Source: Cyanobacteria bacterium UBA9971
GTDB taxonomy: Bacteria > Cyanobacteriota > Vampirovibrionia > Gastranaerophilales > UBA9971
Direction: 5' to 3'
Length of the DNA: 8,010 nt
Assembly (NCBI GenBank): GCA_003499955.1
Contig: DNRP01000119.1
Location: 2,098 to 10,107, forward strand
The position numbers and the translations under genes were made by a program. Shown here piece after piece: positions 1 through 6,946 of the stretch (position 1 is the stretch's first letter; each line of letters begins with the position of its first letter). The notes beneath the pieces are model-generated. The model did not search any database and was not told where the DNA came from. It worked only from the letters and a program-made list of their open reading frames with translations.

Positions 1-102
1 CTTCCTTCAAATAAATATATTGAAAACCTGATTGAATTTATTCTAATCAGTAAACGTGGAGTAACCAAACGTACTTTTAAGCAAGATTCGGTTGATGATT
101 AA
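1..102 (+). CDS. 3' end of an unidentified gene (partial)
   Basis: Frame 1 is open from the window edge to a TAA at 100-102 and gives 33 residues, ending in the acidic tail DSVDD. The other two plus frames are closed early by stops (TGA and TAA). A strong hairpin terminator starts 11 bp after the stop, which supports this as a real gene end. The visible tail has a hydrophobic helix-like piece (IENLIEFILI) followed by a basic piece (SKRGVTKRTFK). That is too little to assign a family, and the start lies outside the window. Confidence 0.65.
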   Translation, partial: LPSNKYIENLIEFILISKRGVTKRTFKQDSVDD

Positions 103-112
103 AATTACAAAT

Positions 113-149
113 AAAAAAGACGGTGATATAAAATATCACCGTCTTTTTT
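113..149. terminator. Bidirectional intrinsic terminator
   Basis: Bases 113-129 (AAAAAAGACGGTGATAT) are perfectly complementary to 133-149, with a 3-base AAA loop. The stem has an A-run on its left side and a T-run on its right side, so either strand yields a hairpin with a GACGGTGATA core followed by six U. It sits between the plus-strand gene ending at 102 and the minus-strand gene ending at 160, so it can terminate both convergent transcripts. Confidence 0.9.
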
Positions 150-159
150 GATATTTGAT

Positions 160-1296
160 TTAATTTAATACTGGAATTGCACTTTCTAAGCCGGGAACAC
201 TCAATTCGCCGAATGTGTATTTTTTAATATCAACATCATGGCTGTTTTGTCTTGCTTTATTAATTGTTGCCATTAACTTAGAGCCTTCTTCGTTTTTGCC
301 GAACCAGTTGCTTGCATAAGTAGCCAAACCTACTGCTCCGCCAACAACTGCGCCAACCACAGCACCTAAAGGATTGAATCCGCTTGCTACAAATCCTGTT
401 AATGCTCCTGCGGCAACACCGCCTGTTGGAGCTAATTTTTGCCATGTAGGTTTATAGTTGCCTTTAATGTACTTGTCTAAAGATTTGCCGGGGAACATTT
501 TTTTGTAAGCTTTGTCAATATTGGTAATATATTTGTAATAATCTTCTTTGCTGTCGAATTTATCTTTTGAATCAACTAAAAGTTTTTTAGCTGTTTCTGA
601 ATCAACGCCTATTCCAAGCATACCGCCTTTAGAAGTTGCTTCTAAAAGAGCTGCTGCCATTTCAGGGCTTCTTTCTTTTATTGCAATGTCAGATAATAAA
701 TTAACATCTTTATTAGCTTGAGGTGCTGTCAAAGAAACAGGCATAAGCTTATTAACAAGTCTTGTAGGATTTTTTAAATTTTCAAATGAAATTGGCTGAT
801 TAGGGTCTTTAAGTCCGTCTTTAGCACAATTTGTCAAATATAAAGCAACGCCTATTCCTGATTTTTTAGATTCTTCAAGATTTTCCGTAACTTCTGCATT
901 ATGATGTATTCTTATGCCAAAAGCCCTGTATTCATCCAATCTGTCAGAGAGCGGCTGAAGATTATTTTGATCTTCTTCTGTTATGCTTTGATTTTCGTAG
1001 TCATAACCTGACTGTCTCATTTGCTGTTTGTATGATTCAAAAACACGTTTGTTAAGCGCAATTGGACCATACATGGAGAGATTCATGTTATCTAAATCAA
1101 GAAACTCTGAGCCTAAATTATTGCTCAAATCTCCAAGATCAGATCCATAACCTGATATTGGACTTGCCAAATCTTGATTAAAGAAACTTTCATTATCCAA
1201 GTTTTCAATTCTTCCTGCATTTAAATTTGTACCGCAAGGTGCAGTATACGTCGGCAGGTTCTTAATTTGTGTCGAATTCTTTACAGCTTCAACCAT
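160..1296 (-). CDS. Hypothetical protein with glycine-zipper membrane segment
   Basis: 378 aa; I do not recognise the family. Residues 1-285 are hydrophilic and mostly helical-looking, with no signal peptide. The N-terminal 20-75 region is Asn/Asp/Gly/Leu-rich and looks disordered. Residues 292-328 form the only hydrophobic stretch. It is rich in Gly and Ala and contains a regular GxxxGxxxGxxxG series (G311, G315, G319, G323), typical of glycine-zipper segments that pack as a membrane hairpin or oligomerise. A charged 50-residue tail follows. The ATG start is supported by GGAAGG at 1306-1311, 9 nt upstream. The gene is divergent from the DUF512 gene and ends at a shared terminator, so it is probably monocistronic. 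Glycine-zipper regions occur in outer-membrane lipoproteins, toxins and effectors, but nothing here favours one of these. The lack of a signal peptide argues against a standard exported lipoprotein. Confidence 0.85.
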   Translation of the reverse strand: MVEAVKNSTQIKNLPTYTAPCGTNLNAGRIENLDNESFFNQDLASPISGYGSDLGDLSNNLGSEFLDLDNMNLSMYGPIALNKRVFESYKQQMRQSGYDYENQSITEEDQNNLQPLSDRLDEYRAFGIRIHHNAEVTENLEESKKSGIGVALYLTNCAKDGLKDPNQPISFENLKNPTRLVNKLMPVSLTAPQANKDVNLLSDIAIKERSPEMAAALLEATSKGGMLGIGVDSETAKKLLVDSKDKFDSKEDYYKYITNIDKAYKKMFPGKSLDKYIKGNYKPTWQKLAPTGGVAAGALTGFVASGFNPLGAVVGAVVGGAVGLATYASNWFGKNEEGSKLMATINKARQNSHDVDIKKYTFGELSVPGLESAIPVLN

Positions 1297-1316
1297 CCCA
1301 AGTTTCCTTCCAGATT

Positions 1317-1322
1317 ATTATA
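1317..1322 (-). promoter_or_regulatory. Possible -10 box for the glycine-zipper gene
   Basis: The minus strand reads TATAAT here, a perfect -10 hexamer. No convincing -35 box lies 16-18 bp upstream, where the sequence is a TA repeat at 1341-1350. A start about 7 nt downstream would leave only a ~14-nt leader with the ribosome site at its 5' end, which is tight. The match could be chance in AT-rich DNA. Confidence 0.25.
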
Positions 1323-1402
1323 CAATTTTACTCTTCCCGTTATATATATAAAAACAATTCGTTTCCTAAAATTTCACTTTTTGTTAAAAATATTAAGTTT
1401 TA

Positions 1403-1433
1403 TTAACATGAGATTTTTTTTACAGAGTATAAT
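1403..1433 (+). promoter_or_regulatory. Candidate sigma-70-type promoter for the DUF512 gene
   Basis: TTAACA (1403-1408, five of six to TTGACA) and TATAAT (1428-1433, six of six) are separated by 19 bp, slightly longer than the usual 17. The predicted start near 1440 gives a leader of about 30 nt. The intergenic stretch lies between divergent genes, so promoters are expected here. The leader has only a weak ribosome site (AAAGAAAAAAA). Confidence 0.5.
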
Positions 1434-1471
1434 TAAAAGATAACAGTACTAACAAAGAAAAAAATCATAAC

Positions 1472-2773
1472 ATGCCGGCAATAGTAAATAGTATAGAATT
1501 AAATAGCATCGCAGAAGAGCTGGAAATCCGACCTAAAGATGAAATAATCTCAATAGACGGAATCCAGCCAAAAGATTTGCTGGATTATAAGTTTCAAATT
1601 TCTTCCGAAACAATAGATTTGCATATAAAAAGAGCATCAGGAGAAGAAGAAATAATAGAAATAGAAAAAGATGCGGACGAAGATTTAGGTATAACCTTTG
1701 AATCGGCTGTTTTTGACAAAGTACTTCCCTGCACTAATAAATGCATGTTTTGCTTTGTAGACCAGCAGCCATGCGGACTTAGAGAGAGTCTATACATAAA
1801 AGATGATGATTACCGGCTTTCGTATCTTCAAGGAACTTATATTACGCTTACAAACTTGAATAAAAAAATCAAAGACCGTATTGAAGCCTTGAGAATGGGA
1901 CCTTTATATGTTTCAGTGCATACTACAAATCCTGATTTAAGAGTAAAAATGCTCAAAAACCCTAAAGCAGGAGATATTGTAAAAGAATTAAAATGGCTAA
2001 ACAGCCTTGATATCCCCGTTCATACGCAAATTGTACTTTGTCCCGGTATTAATGACGGTGAAGAACTCGATAAAACACTTTCTGACTTAGCTTTTCTTAA
2101 ATCAAACGTTATGTCTGTCGCAATAGTACCAGTTGGAATCACCAAATTTCGTCCTGTCTGTGAATTAATTTCTTTTTCTCCTGAAAAAGCTCGGAATTTA
2201 ATACATCAAGTAGAAAAATTTAATAAAAAATTAGGCTATAACCTTGCATTTCCCTCCGATGAATTTTACATGCTTGCGGATTATGATTTTCCCGAATATG
2301 GTTTTTACAACAAATTTGGACAGCTTGATGATGGGGTAGGTGCTGCAAGGCTGCTGCTTGAAGATTTTAATACTCATAAAGTCAAACTTCCTGCTGAATT
2401 ATCAAATCCTTTTTCTTTCACAATAGCGACAGGACAAATTGCCTATAAAATTATGCGACCAATAGTAAAGGAATTGAGCGGGATAAAAAATTTGAATGTT
2501 GATTTAATCCCCATAAAAAGTAATTTTTGGGGAGCAAATGTTACTGTTTCGGGATTGATTACAGGAAGTGATTTGATTGATAATTTACTTCCCGTTAAGA
2601 ATAAAATCAAAAATTTATTAATTCCGTCAGTTATGATAAGAAAATATACCGAACAGTTTCTTGATGATATTACGATTCAGGATTTAGAAAAACAACTTGA
2701 AACTTCTGTAAAAGTTGTTGAAAACTACTATAGCACTCAAGAAATGATTAATTTGATAATCAGGAATAAATAA
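1472..2773 (+). CDS. DUF512 family PDZ/radical-SAM protein (cyanobacterial-type FeS oxidoreductase)
   Basis: 433 aa, the normal length for the family. Residues 1-65 form a PDZ-like domain (IRPKDEIISIDGIQPKDLLDY). The radical-SAM cluster motif CTNKCMFC supplies C87, C91 and C94, to bind a 4Fe-4S cluster and S-adenosylmethionine. It is followed by the family signature CFVDQQPxGLRESLY and KDDDYRLSYLQGTYITLTNL. Further family landmarks are PSDEFYMLAD (261-270), the QLDDGVG motif (284-290), VTVSGLITGSDL (357-368) and FLDDITIQDLE near the C-terminus. The protein is cytosolic. It belongs to the family annotated as DUF512 or, in cyanobacteria, as a putative FeS-containing oxidoreductase; I know of no established substrate. 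C101 stands where I recall many homologues having Lys (QxPKGLR). The gene appears to be a single-gene unit. In some Firmicutes relatives lie next to the GTPase gene der, but no der is seen here. Confidence 0.93.
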   Translation: MPAIVNSIELNSIAEELEIRPKDEIISIDGIQPKDLLDYKFQISSETIDLHIKRASGEEEIIEIEKDADEDLGITFESAVFDKVLPCTNKCMFCFVDQQPCGLRESLYIKDDDYRLSYLQGTYITLTNLNKKIKDRIEALRMGPLYVSVHTTNPDLRVKMLKNPKAGDIVKELKWLNSLDIPVHTQIVLCPGINDGEELDKTLSDLAFLKSNVMSVAIVPVGITKFRPVCELISFSPEKARNLIHQVEKFNKKLGYNLAFPSDEFYMLADYDFPEYGFYNKFGQLDDGVGAARLLLEDFNTHKVKLPAELSNPFSFTIATGQIAYKIMRPIVKELSGIKNLNVDLIPIKSNFWGANVTVSGLITGSDLIDNLLPVKNKIKNLLIPSVMIRKYTEQFLDDITIQDLEKQLETSVKVVENYYSTQEMINLIIRNK

Positions 2774-2776
2774 TTT

Positions 2777-3226
2777 TTATGATTGCAGATTAAAAAACGA
2801 TTTGTTCATTGCAGCTGTTTGTTGCTGACCTGCTGAACCTGCCTGCGCAATTATAGATTCAAACTCTGCTTTAAGACTTTGAACATTGTTAGTATCTAAA
2901 GGAGTTGTCGCATTTGATTCCAATTCGCTCAATTTTGCCGTAATTAAAGCATTGTCTCCTTCTTTAGAATTTGTAGGTTCTAATCCTAATTTTTCCATAA
3001 AATTTGCAACAGCTTCAGGAGTTTGAGGAGGTGGAAGCGCGCCGCCCATTTGACCTGAAATTTGATTTTCATCAGATGAACTTTTTTGAGTTAAAGCATT
3101 TTGTATTGCCTTAATATCACCTTCTTGTGAGCCGGTTGGCTGAAGTCCGAGTTTTTCCAACTGTGATTTAATAAAAAAATCAACAGGCGAATTTTTGCGT
3201 ATTGACGGATTAAAACTTATTTCCAT
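2777..3226 (-). CDS. Small hypothetical protein with duplicated EKLGLxPTxSxEGD motif
   Basis: 149 aa, family not recognised. Two copies of a ~23-residue unit are visible: EKLGLQPTGSQEGDIKAIQ (residues 24-42) and EKLGLEPTNSKEGDNALIT (residues 78-96). Each is followed by a helix-like stretch with Ala, Leu and Ile. The copies are joined by a flexible Ser/Gly/Pro linker (GGALPPPQTP, 61-70). The C-terminal third is Ala/Gln-rich and ends FFNLQS. There is no signal peptide, membrane segment or cysteine. The ATG start has a good ribosome site, GAGG (3235-3238), 8 nt upstream. The gene lies 100 nt downstream of the TadG-like gene on the same strand with no clear terminator between, so read-through is possible. 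A separate promoter candidate sits just upstream. The motif repeat suggests two small helical domains of unknown role. Confidence 0.85.
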   Translation of the reverse strand: MEISFNPSIRKNSPVDFFIKSQLEKLGLQPTGSQEGDIKAIQNALTQKSSSDENQISGQMGGALPPPQTPEAVANFMEKLGLEPTNSKEGDNALITAKLSELESNATTPLDTNNVQSLKAEFESIIAQAGSAGQQQTAAMNKSFFNLQS

Positions 3227-3251
3227 TGCAATAACCTCGATATTTCACAAT

Positions 3252-3280
3252 AATATATAGTATCGGCAGCTTGTTGCTAA
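3252..3280 (-). promoter_or_regulatory. Weak promoter candidate for the 149-aa gene
   Basis: On the minus strand, TTAGCA (3275-3280, four of six to the -35 consensus) and TATATT (3252-3257, five of six to the -10) are 17 bp apart. The predicted leader is about 18 nt and contains the GAGG ribosome site. In such AT-rich sequence the match has limited weight. Confidence 0.35.
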
Positions 3281-3326
3281 AACTTTTTAATAAAACAGCA
3301 AATATTTACAAATCTAAATATAAAGA

Positions 3327-4805
3327 TTAATAACTTATATACATTTTGGGCGGATTATCTGATCTGGTTGCATAATCAATTCTTAGTGCAGTTGTCGGAT
3401 TATCCATTATAATGCCATTTATTCCGATATTATTAAAACCCCAGAATTCTCCATCATCATCACTTGCGGGAGGCGCTCCGCAAGCCGGAGCTGATTCAGA
3501 AGGACCGCATGGATTGAGACCCAAGGATTCCTCAAACACGTTAATAAGACCGTCATTATCTGTATCTGTAGTAAAATCATTTATGTTTATTAATTTTGAG
3601 TGATGTTCGACGGCAATAGCATCAATACTGACTCCCGGAGTAAAAGAAGAATTTTGTCCGGGGAAAAATGAAGGAATAGCCGCCATACTTACATCATTTT
3701 CAGGGTCTCTTAAAATAAAGCCGTCTTCTCTATTATCATCAATTATTTTTAAATATTTTGCGCTACTAACATTACCGGCGTATCCGTTAGAACATGACGC
3801 GCCAACATCAAAATATCCGCTTCCGTAAAACTTAGCCTGATTTCCAAAACCGGCAACATTTTGCAAATAAGAACCTACATTTCCATTTGTAGGAGCACCT
3901 ACAGGTGTTCCTGTACAGCTAATATTTACCCAGGTGATTCCACCTCCCGGGTTTGCTGCATTAATATAAGGATCTGTATGATCAGTATCATTTCCGGCAA
4001 AAAGAAAATAACCGGCTGCATTGCCTCTTGTAAAAATTTGTAAATCAAATCCTTTCCCGTCAATAAGAGCTGCAGGGAGTTTTATTGTAATATATCCACC
4101 TGGACCTAGAGATACAACTGTTCCGTCCTGCATACCATATATGTTACTTATTCTTGCAATTCCATTTACATTGACAATTGCCGGTGTTGAAGTAGCCACT
4201 CCCGCAAAAGTTCCAGCAAGGGCATAAAAAGTTCTATTAGTAGCTGTTCCACCTACAGGAGCTCGAAGCAAAGTATCTCTATAAGCAGCGACTCCATTAA
4301 GGATGTTTCCTGTTCTTAAATAAACAGGAAGATGCATTGCTGCTGCCGATGCCTGTATCTGAATTGATCTAATCCCTATAATATTTAAAAAATAAGTGCG
4401 TACAACTGCTGTTGCTTCTACCATTATAGCTCTTGAATACCTGCTTTGTATTGTAGTTCCAAATGTTATTACAGGTGTAATATTCTGTGACAGAAGAAGA
4501 AAAGAGTTTGATGCAACAAAAGCATCAAAATTTTTAGCCGCGCTATTGTTTACATTTGTTGAAATATCAGCAGCAGCAGGATATCTTATTATGTTTGCAT
4601 TATCTTCATAGGCTTCATAATCAGCTACTGCAGTCAAAGCAGTTGTTTCTACAAGTTTTTGGAATTCAAATCTGCTATTAAGTATTATACCCAGATCAAT
4701 TACAAGACCGCACAATGAAAATATTGCAATAATACTAAAAATCAATAATATTACTGAAACGCCTTTTCTTTTTTTATTTAAATTTATATTTATAATTTTT
4801 CTCAT
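3327..4805 (-). CDS. TadG-like membrane-anchored surface protein with EF-hand-like loop
   Basis: 492 aa from the ATG at 4805. A TTG two codons earlier (4809-4811) is open, but it abuts the AGG ribosome site at 4812-4814, so the ATG is preferred. Residues 1-60 are a typical Tad-type anchor: basic NKKRKG, a hydrophobic helix at about 15-42 ending LVIDLGIIL, then SRFEFQKLVETTALTA, which matches the Q..AD.AALA pattern of TadG-like proteins. The rest should lie outside the cytoplasm. Residues ~230-401 resemble a beta-sandwich repeatedly seen in surface proteins: GPGGYITIKL, then DGKGFDLQIF (249-258), WVNIS, FDVG (332-335), AKYLKIIDD (349-357) and SIDAIAV. Residues 414-425 (DTDNDGLINVFE) fit a 12-residue EF-hand loop, with D at 1, 3 and 5, G at 6 and E at 12. 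The start overlaps the upstream stop (TAATG), implying translational coupling. Anchor assignment is firm; domain assignment is inference; the exact role is unknown. Confidence 0.82.
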   Translation of the reverse strand: MRKIININLNKKRKGVSVILLIFSIIAIFSLCGLVIDLGIILNSRFEFQKLVETTALTAVADYEAYEDNANIIRYPAAADISTNVNNSAAKNFDAFVASNSFLLLSQNITPVITFGTTIQSRYSRAIMVEATAVVRTYFLNIIGIRSIQIQASAAAMHLPVYLRTGNILNGVAAYRDTLLRAPVGGTATNRTFYALAGTFAGVATSTPAIVNVNGIARISNIYGMQDGTVVSLGPGGYITIKLPAALIDGKGFDLQIFTRGNAAGYFLFAGNDTDHTDPYINAANPGGGITWVNISCTGTPVGAPTNGNVGSYLQNVAGFGNQAKFYGSGYFDVGASCSNGYAGNVSSAKYLKIIDDNREDGFILRDPENDVSMAAIPSFFPGQNSSFTPGVSIDAIAVEHHSKLININDFTTDTDNDGLINVFEESLGLNPCGPSESAPACGAPPASDDDGEFWGFNNIGINGIIMDNPTTALRIDYATRSDNPPKMYISY

Positions 4806-4814
4806 TACCAACCT
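4803..4814 (-). promoter_or_regulatory. TAATG stop/start overlap with ribosome binding site
   Basis: On the minus strand the TadE-like stop TAA (4807-4805) shares its last base with the TadG-like start ATG (4805-4803). AGG at 4814-4812 lies 6 nt upstream, inside the end of the TadE-like gene. This geometry is typical of translational coupling by reinitiation, which would keep the two products in proportion. It also decides the start of the downstream gene. Confidence 0.75.
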
Positions 4815-6946
4815 GCCGGTGTTCTTGTAACTCTATTTGCTGCGCTAAAATTATTATTATTAAGATAAATTAATTCAGCTGACTGATTGAGATCAATTAC
4901 AGCACCATTAACAGTTCCATATATAAATCTTTCTTTATCAGTTAATTCTACTCCTGTAGATGGAGCTGCCACTGTACCAGTAAACCCCCATGTAGGATAT
5001 TGCCTGCATAAATCATCTGCTAACCCAAGTAAATCACCATCACATTGAATATATAATTTATTACCTCCGCCTGGATTATACACCTTGAAAAAAGAGTAAG
5101 TTATTTCCGGAATGTAATATGGCAAAAGAGGATTAGATTTTTTTGAATTCCGAAAATTTCCATTCCAATCCCAAGGAGTTGCTTGAATAGATCCCCAAGC
5201 TCCTTGATTTATACCGGGAAGAGGAAATGCATAATCTGCTGATGCCGCAAACTTATCTATTTCAACATCTGGTGTTCCATTCCATCCTACAGCCTGTTCT
5301 AGCCCATCAAGTATAGCGTTTCCATTTGCATCAAAATATGTTGAATAATCAATTCCTGTGCCGGGATTTCTATCCCATGCATCAGGGATATTATCCCCGT
5401 CTGTATCCATATAAACATCAACTATATCTGTATTAGCGGCTCCTGCAGCATTATAAATACCTGCTGCATTTATATTGAAATTCCATTTAAATGCAGTAAA
5501 AAAAGGCGTGTCATTACCATCAGCATCAGTAGTTGAACCATCAGGCAAATTTAAGACCATTTTCATCGGATCAACATTATCAACACCTGCGGTATAATAA
5601 TTTCCTGCCGGATTATTTACAATAGGCTGAAATATATTAATTACATAATTGCCGTCATAATTATTATAATTAGATGACCTGACAGTATAATGCTGAAAAG
5701 AATCTATATTTACACCACCGGCGTTGGTATCTCTCATTAGTTCGTAATTACCTCTTCTGGCATAGGAATGGTTTATGCCACAGCTAGTACAATAAGCACC
5801 TTCTCGAGTTATACCTTTTAATGCAAGTTCCTGAATTGAATGAGAACCTGATTGATCTGCGCTGCAATCAGGTAAGCCTGCCGGCACACCTGCTGTACTG
5901 CACGTACGATAGCCAAGAGATCTGCTAAATTTATCATGATCATTTTCATCATAATCTTTCGGATTTACTCTATATAAATAATGATAAGCATGATTTGCCC
6001 ATCTTAAAGGGCAGTCATATCCCGGCTCTAGCGCGTTATTTGATATATTTGCATCATAGTGATCATTTGTTGAACATTCATTTAATGTCCATCCTGAAGT
6101 AGTCAATCCTCCAACTGCTGCATCAACTGTTGTATTAAATTTTGTGTAAAAAACCTGAGTATATCCTAGAGCTGATACGACCCATACATAAGGAATTTGC
6201 GTATTAAGCCAGGCTCCGCCGTTATAATATGGAGATCTTACATATAATGTAGCAGTTCGCAGATTAATTTTCATATTTGCCGGTAATAAATCAGTACCAT
6301 TCCAGCTAAAAAGTCGTGCAAATTTATCTACACCTATATTCGTAACAGTGGGATTTTGATACCAGTTTACTAAAATAGCTATATGTTGCCTTAAAGAATC
6401 ATTAGCATTAAATGCAATATCTGCTTTTAATGCGCCTGTTTCAGTTCCTACAGGAAAAAACGCAGATAACTGCGCTGTTGTCAAACCTGAATCAAAAGTA
6501 TTTACCTCCAACATTTGAGTATTAATAATCTGTGAGGTTTGCACCGGTATTGTCGGCAAGTTTGGAATGAAAGTTAGAATCATTTTATACATATATGTAA
6601 AATTTGCAAAAGTAACTCCGTTTGCATCCGTAGTTACACTAACAGTAACATTTGATGCATTTGTAATATTATGGGTTTCTAAAAAATCCTCCATACTATT
6701 TTTTAATTCAGCTTCCATTGCTAATTTTTTGGCTGCTGCAGTACCTGTCAAATTATTAAATTTGCTGTTAACTTGCATTAATGATTCTTTTGCACCTTCA
6801 GATAATACATTTCTAATTGTTATTACATAACCTAATTCCATAATAAGAAGTAAAAATAGTATTAAAATTGGCGCAACAAAAGCAAATTCCACGAGTTGTT
6901 GAGCTTTTTTAAATGTATATTTTTTAATTAAATTATTTAAAATCAT
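4805..6946 (-). CDS. TadE-like pseudopilin-type protein with very large ectodomain
   Basis: 713 aa, far longer than ordinary TadE proteins (roughly 130-200 aa). The N-terminus has the TadE pattern KKAQQLVEFAFVAPILILFLLLIMELGYVITIRN. A short basic leader precedes A15, and E20 is at position +5 from a possible A15/Q16 cleavage site, as in prepilin-peptidase substrates. The membrane helix spans about 21-43. Residues 50-150 look like the usual TadE body. The following ~560 residues are a Tyr/Asn/Gly/Asp-rich extracytoplasmic region of no family I recognise. It has eight cysteines (C291, C312, C349, C361, C386, C389, C635, C647), including one CxxC. Two calcium-type loops occur: DTDGDNIPDAWD (514-525) and DANGNAILDGLE (539-550). 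The ribosome site is weak (GGAAAAAG, ~10 nt upstream of ATG), and a TAGAAT at 6988-6993 could be a -10 box without a clear -35. It is the first gene of a two-gene unit with the TadG-like gene. Confidence 0.82.
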   Translation of the reverse strand: MILNNLIKKYTFKKAQQLVEFAFVAPILILFLLLIMELGYVITIRNVLSEGAKESLMQVNSKFNNLTGTAAAKKLAMEAELKNSMEDFLETHNITNASNVTVSVTTDANGVTFANFTYMYKMILTFIPNLPTIPVQTSQIINTQMLEVNTFDSGLTTAQLSAFFPVGTETGALKADIAFNANDSLRQHIAILVNWYQNPTVTNIGVDKFARLFSWNGTDLLPANMKINLRTATLYVRSPYYNGGAWLNTQIPYVWVVSALGYTQVFYTKFNTTVDAAVGGLTTSGWTLNECSTNDHYDANISNNALEPGYDCPLRWANHAYHYLYRVNPKDYDENDHDKFSRSLGYRTCSTAGVPAGLPDCSADQSGSHSIQELALKGITREGAYCTSCGINHSYARRGNYELMRDTNAGGVNIDSFQHYTVRSSNYNNYDGNYVINIFQPIVNNPAGNYYTAGVDNVDPMKMVLNLPDGSTTDADGNDTPFFTAFKWNFNINAAGIYNAAGAANTDIVDVYMDTDGDNIPDAWDRNPGTGIDYSTYFDANGNAILDGLEQAVGWNGTPDVEIDKFAASADYAFPLPGINQGAWGSIQATPWDWNGNFRNSKKSNPLLPYYIPEITYSFFKVYNPGGGNKLYIQCDGDLLGLADDLCRQYPTWGFTGTVAAPSTGVELTDKERFIYGTVNGAVIDLNQSAELIYLNNNNFSAANRVTRTPAGW

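Noticed and set aside
1408..1443. Short open frame (MRFFLQSIIKR) ahead of the DUF512 gene as a leader peptide
   Set aside because: It is only 11 codons, has no ribosome site, and contains the TATAAT box of the likely promoter, so it would not be fully transcribed.
1594..1797. Minus-strand 67-aa open frame inside the DUF512 gene
   Set aside because: It overlaps the conserved radical-SAM signature on the other strand, has no family resemblance, and is explained as a shadow frame.
3300..3326. Terminator after the TadG-like gene
   Set aside because: The only hairpin on the minus strand is AATCT/AGATT with an 8-base AT loop, which is too weak and lacks a proper U-run.
3412..4611. Several plus-strand open frames of 60-71 aa opposite the TadG-like gene
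   Set aside because: They are low-complexity or Cys/Ile-rich translations antisense to a well-supported gene, without ribosome sites.
4809..4811. TTG as start of the TadG-like gene, two codons before the ATG
   Set aside because: The AGG ribosome site (4812-4814) directly abuts the TTG, leaving no spacing, while the ATG at 4805 has 6-nt spacing and a TAATG coupling with the upstream stop.
6567..6830. Plus-strand 87-aa hydrophobic open frame
   Set aside because: It is antisense to the TadE anchor and conserved body; its hydrophobicity mirrors the opposite-strand codons.
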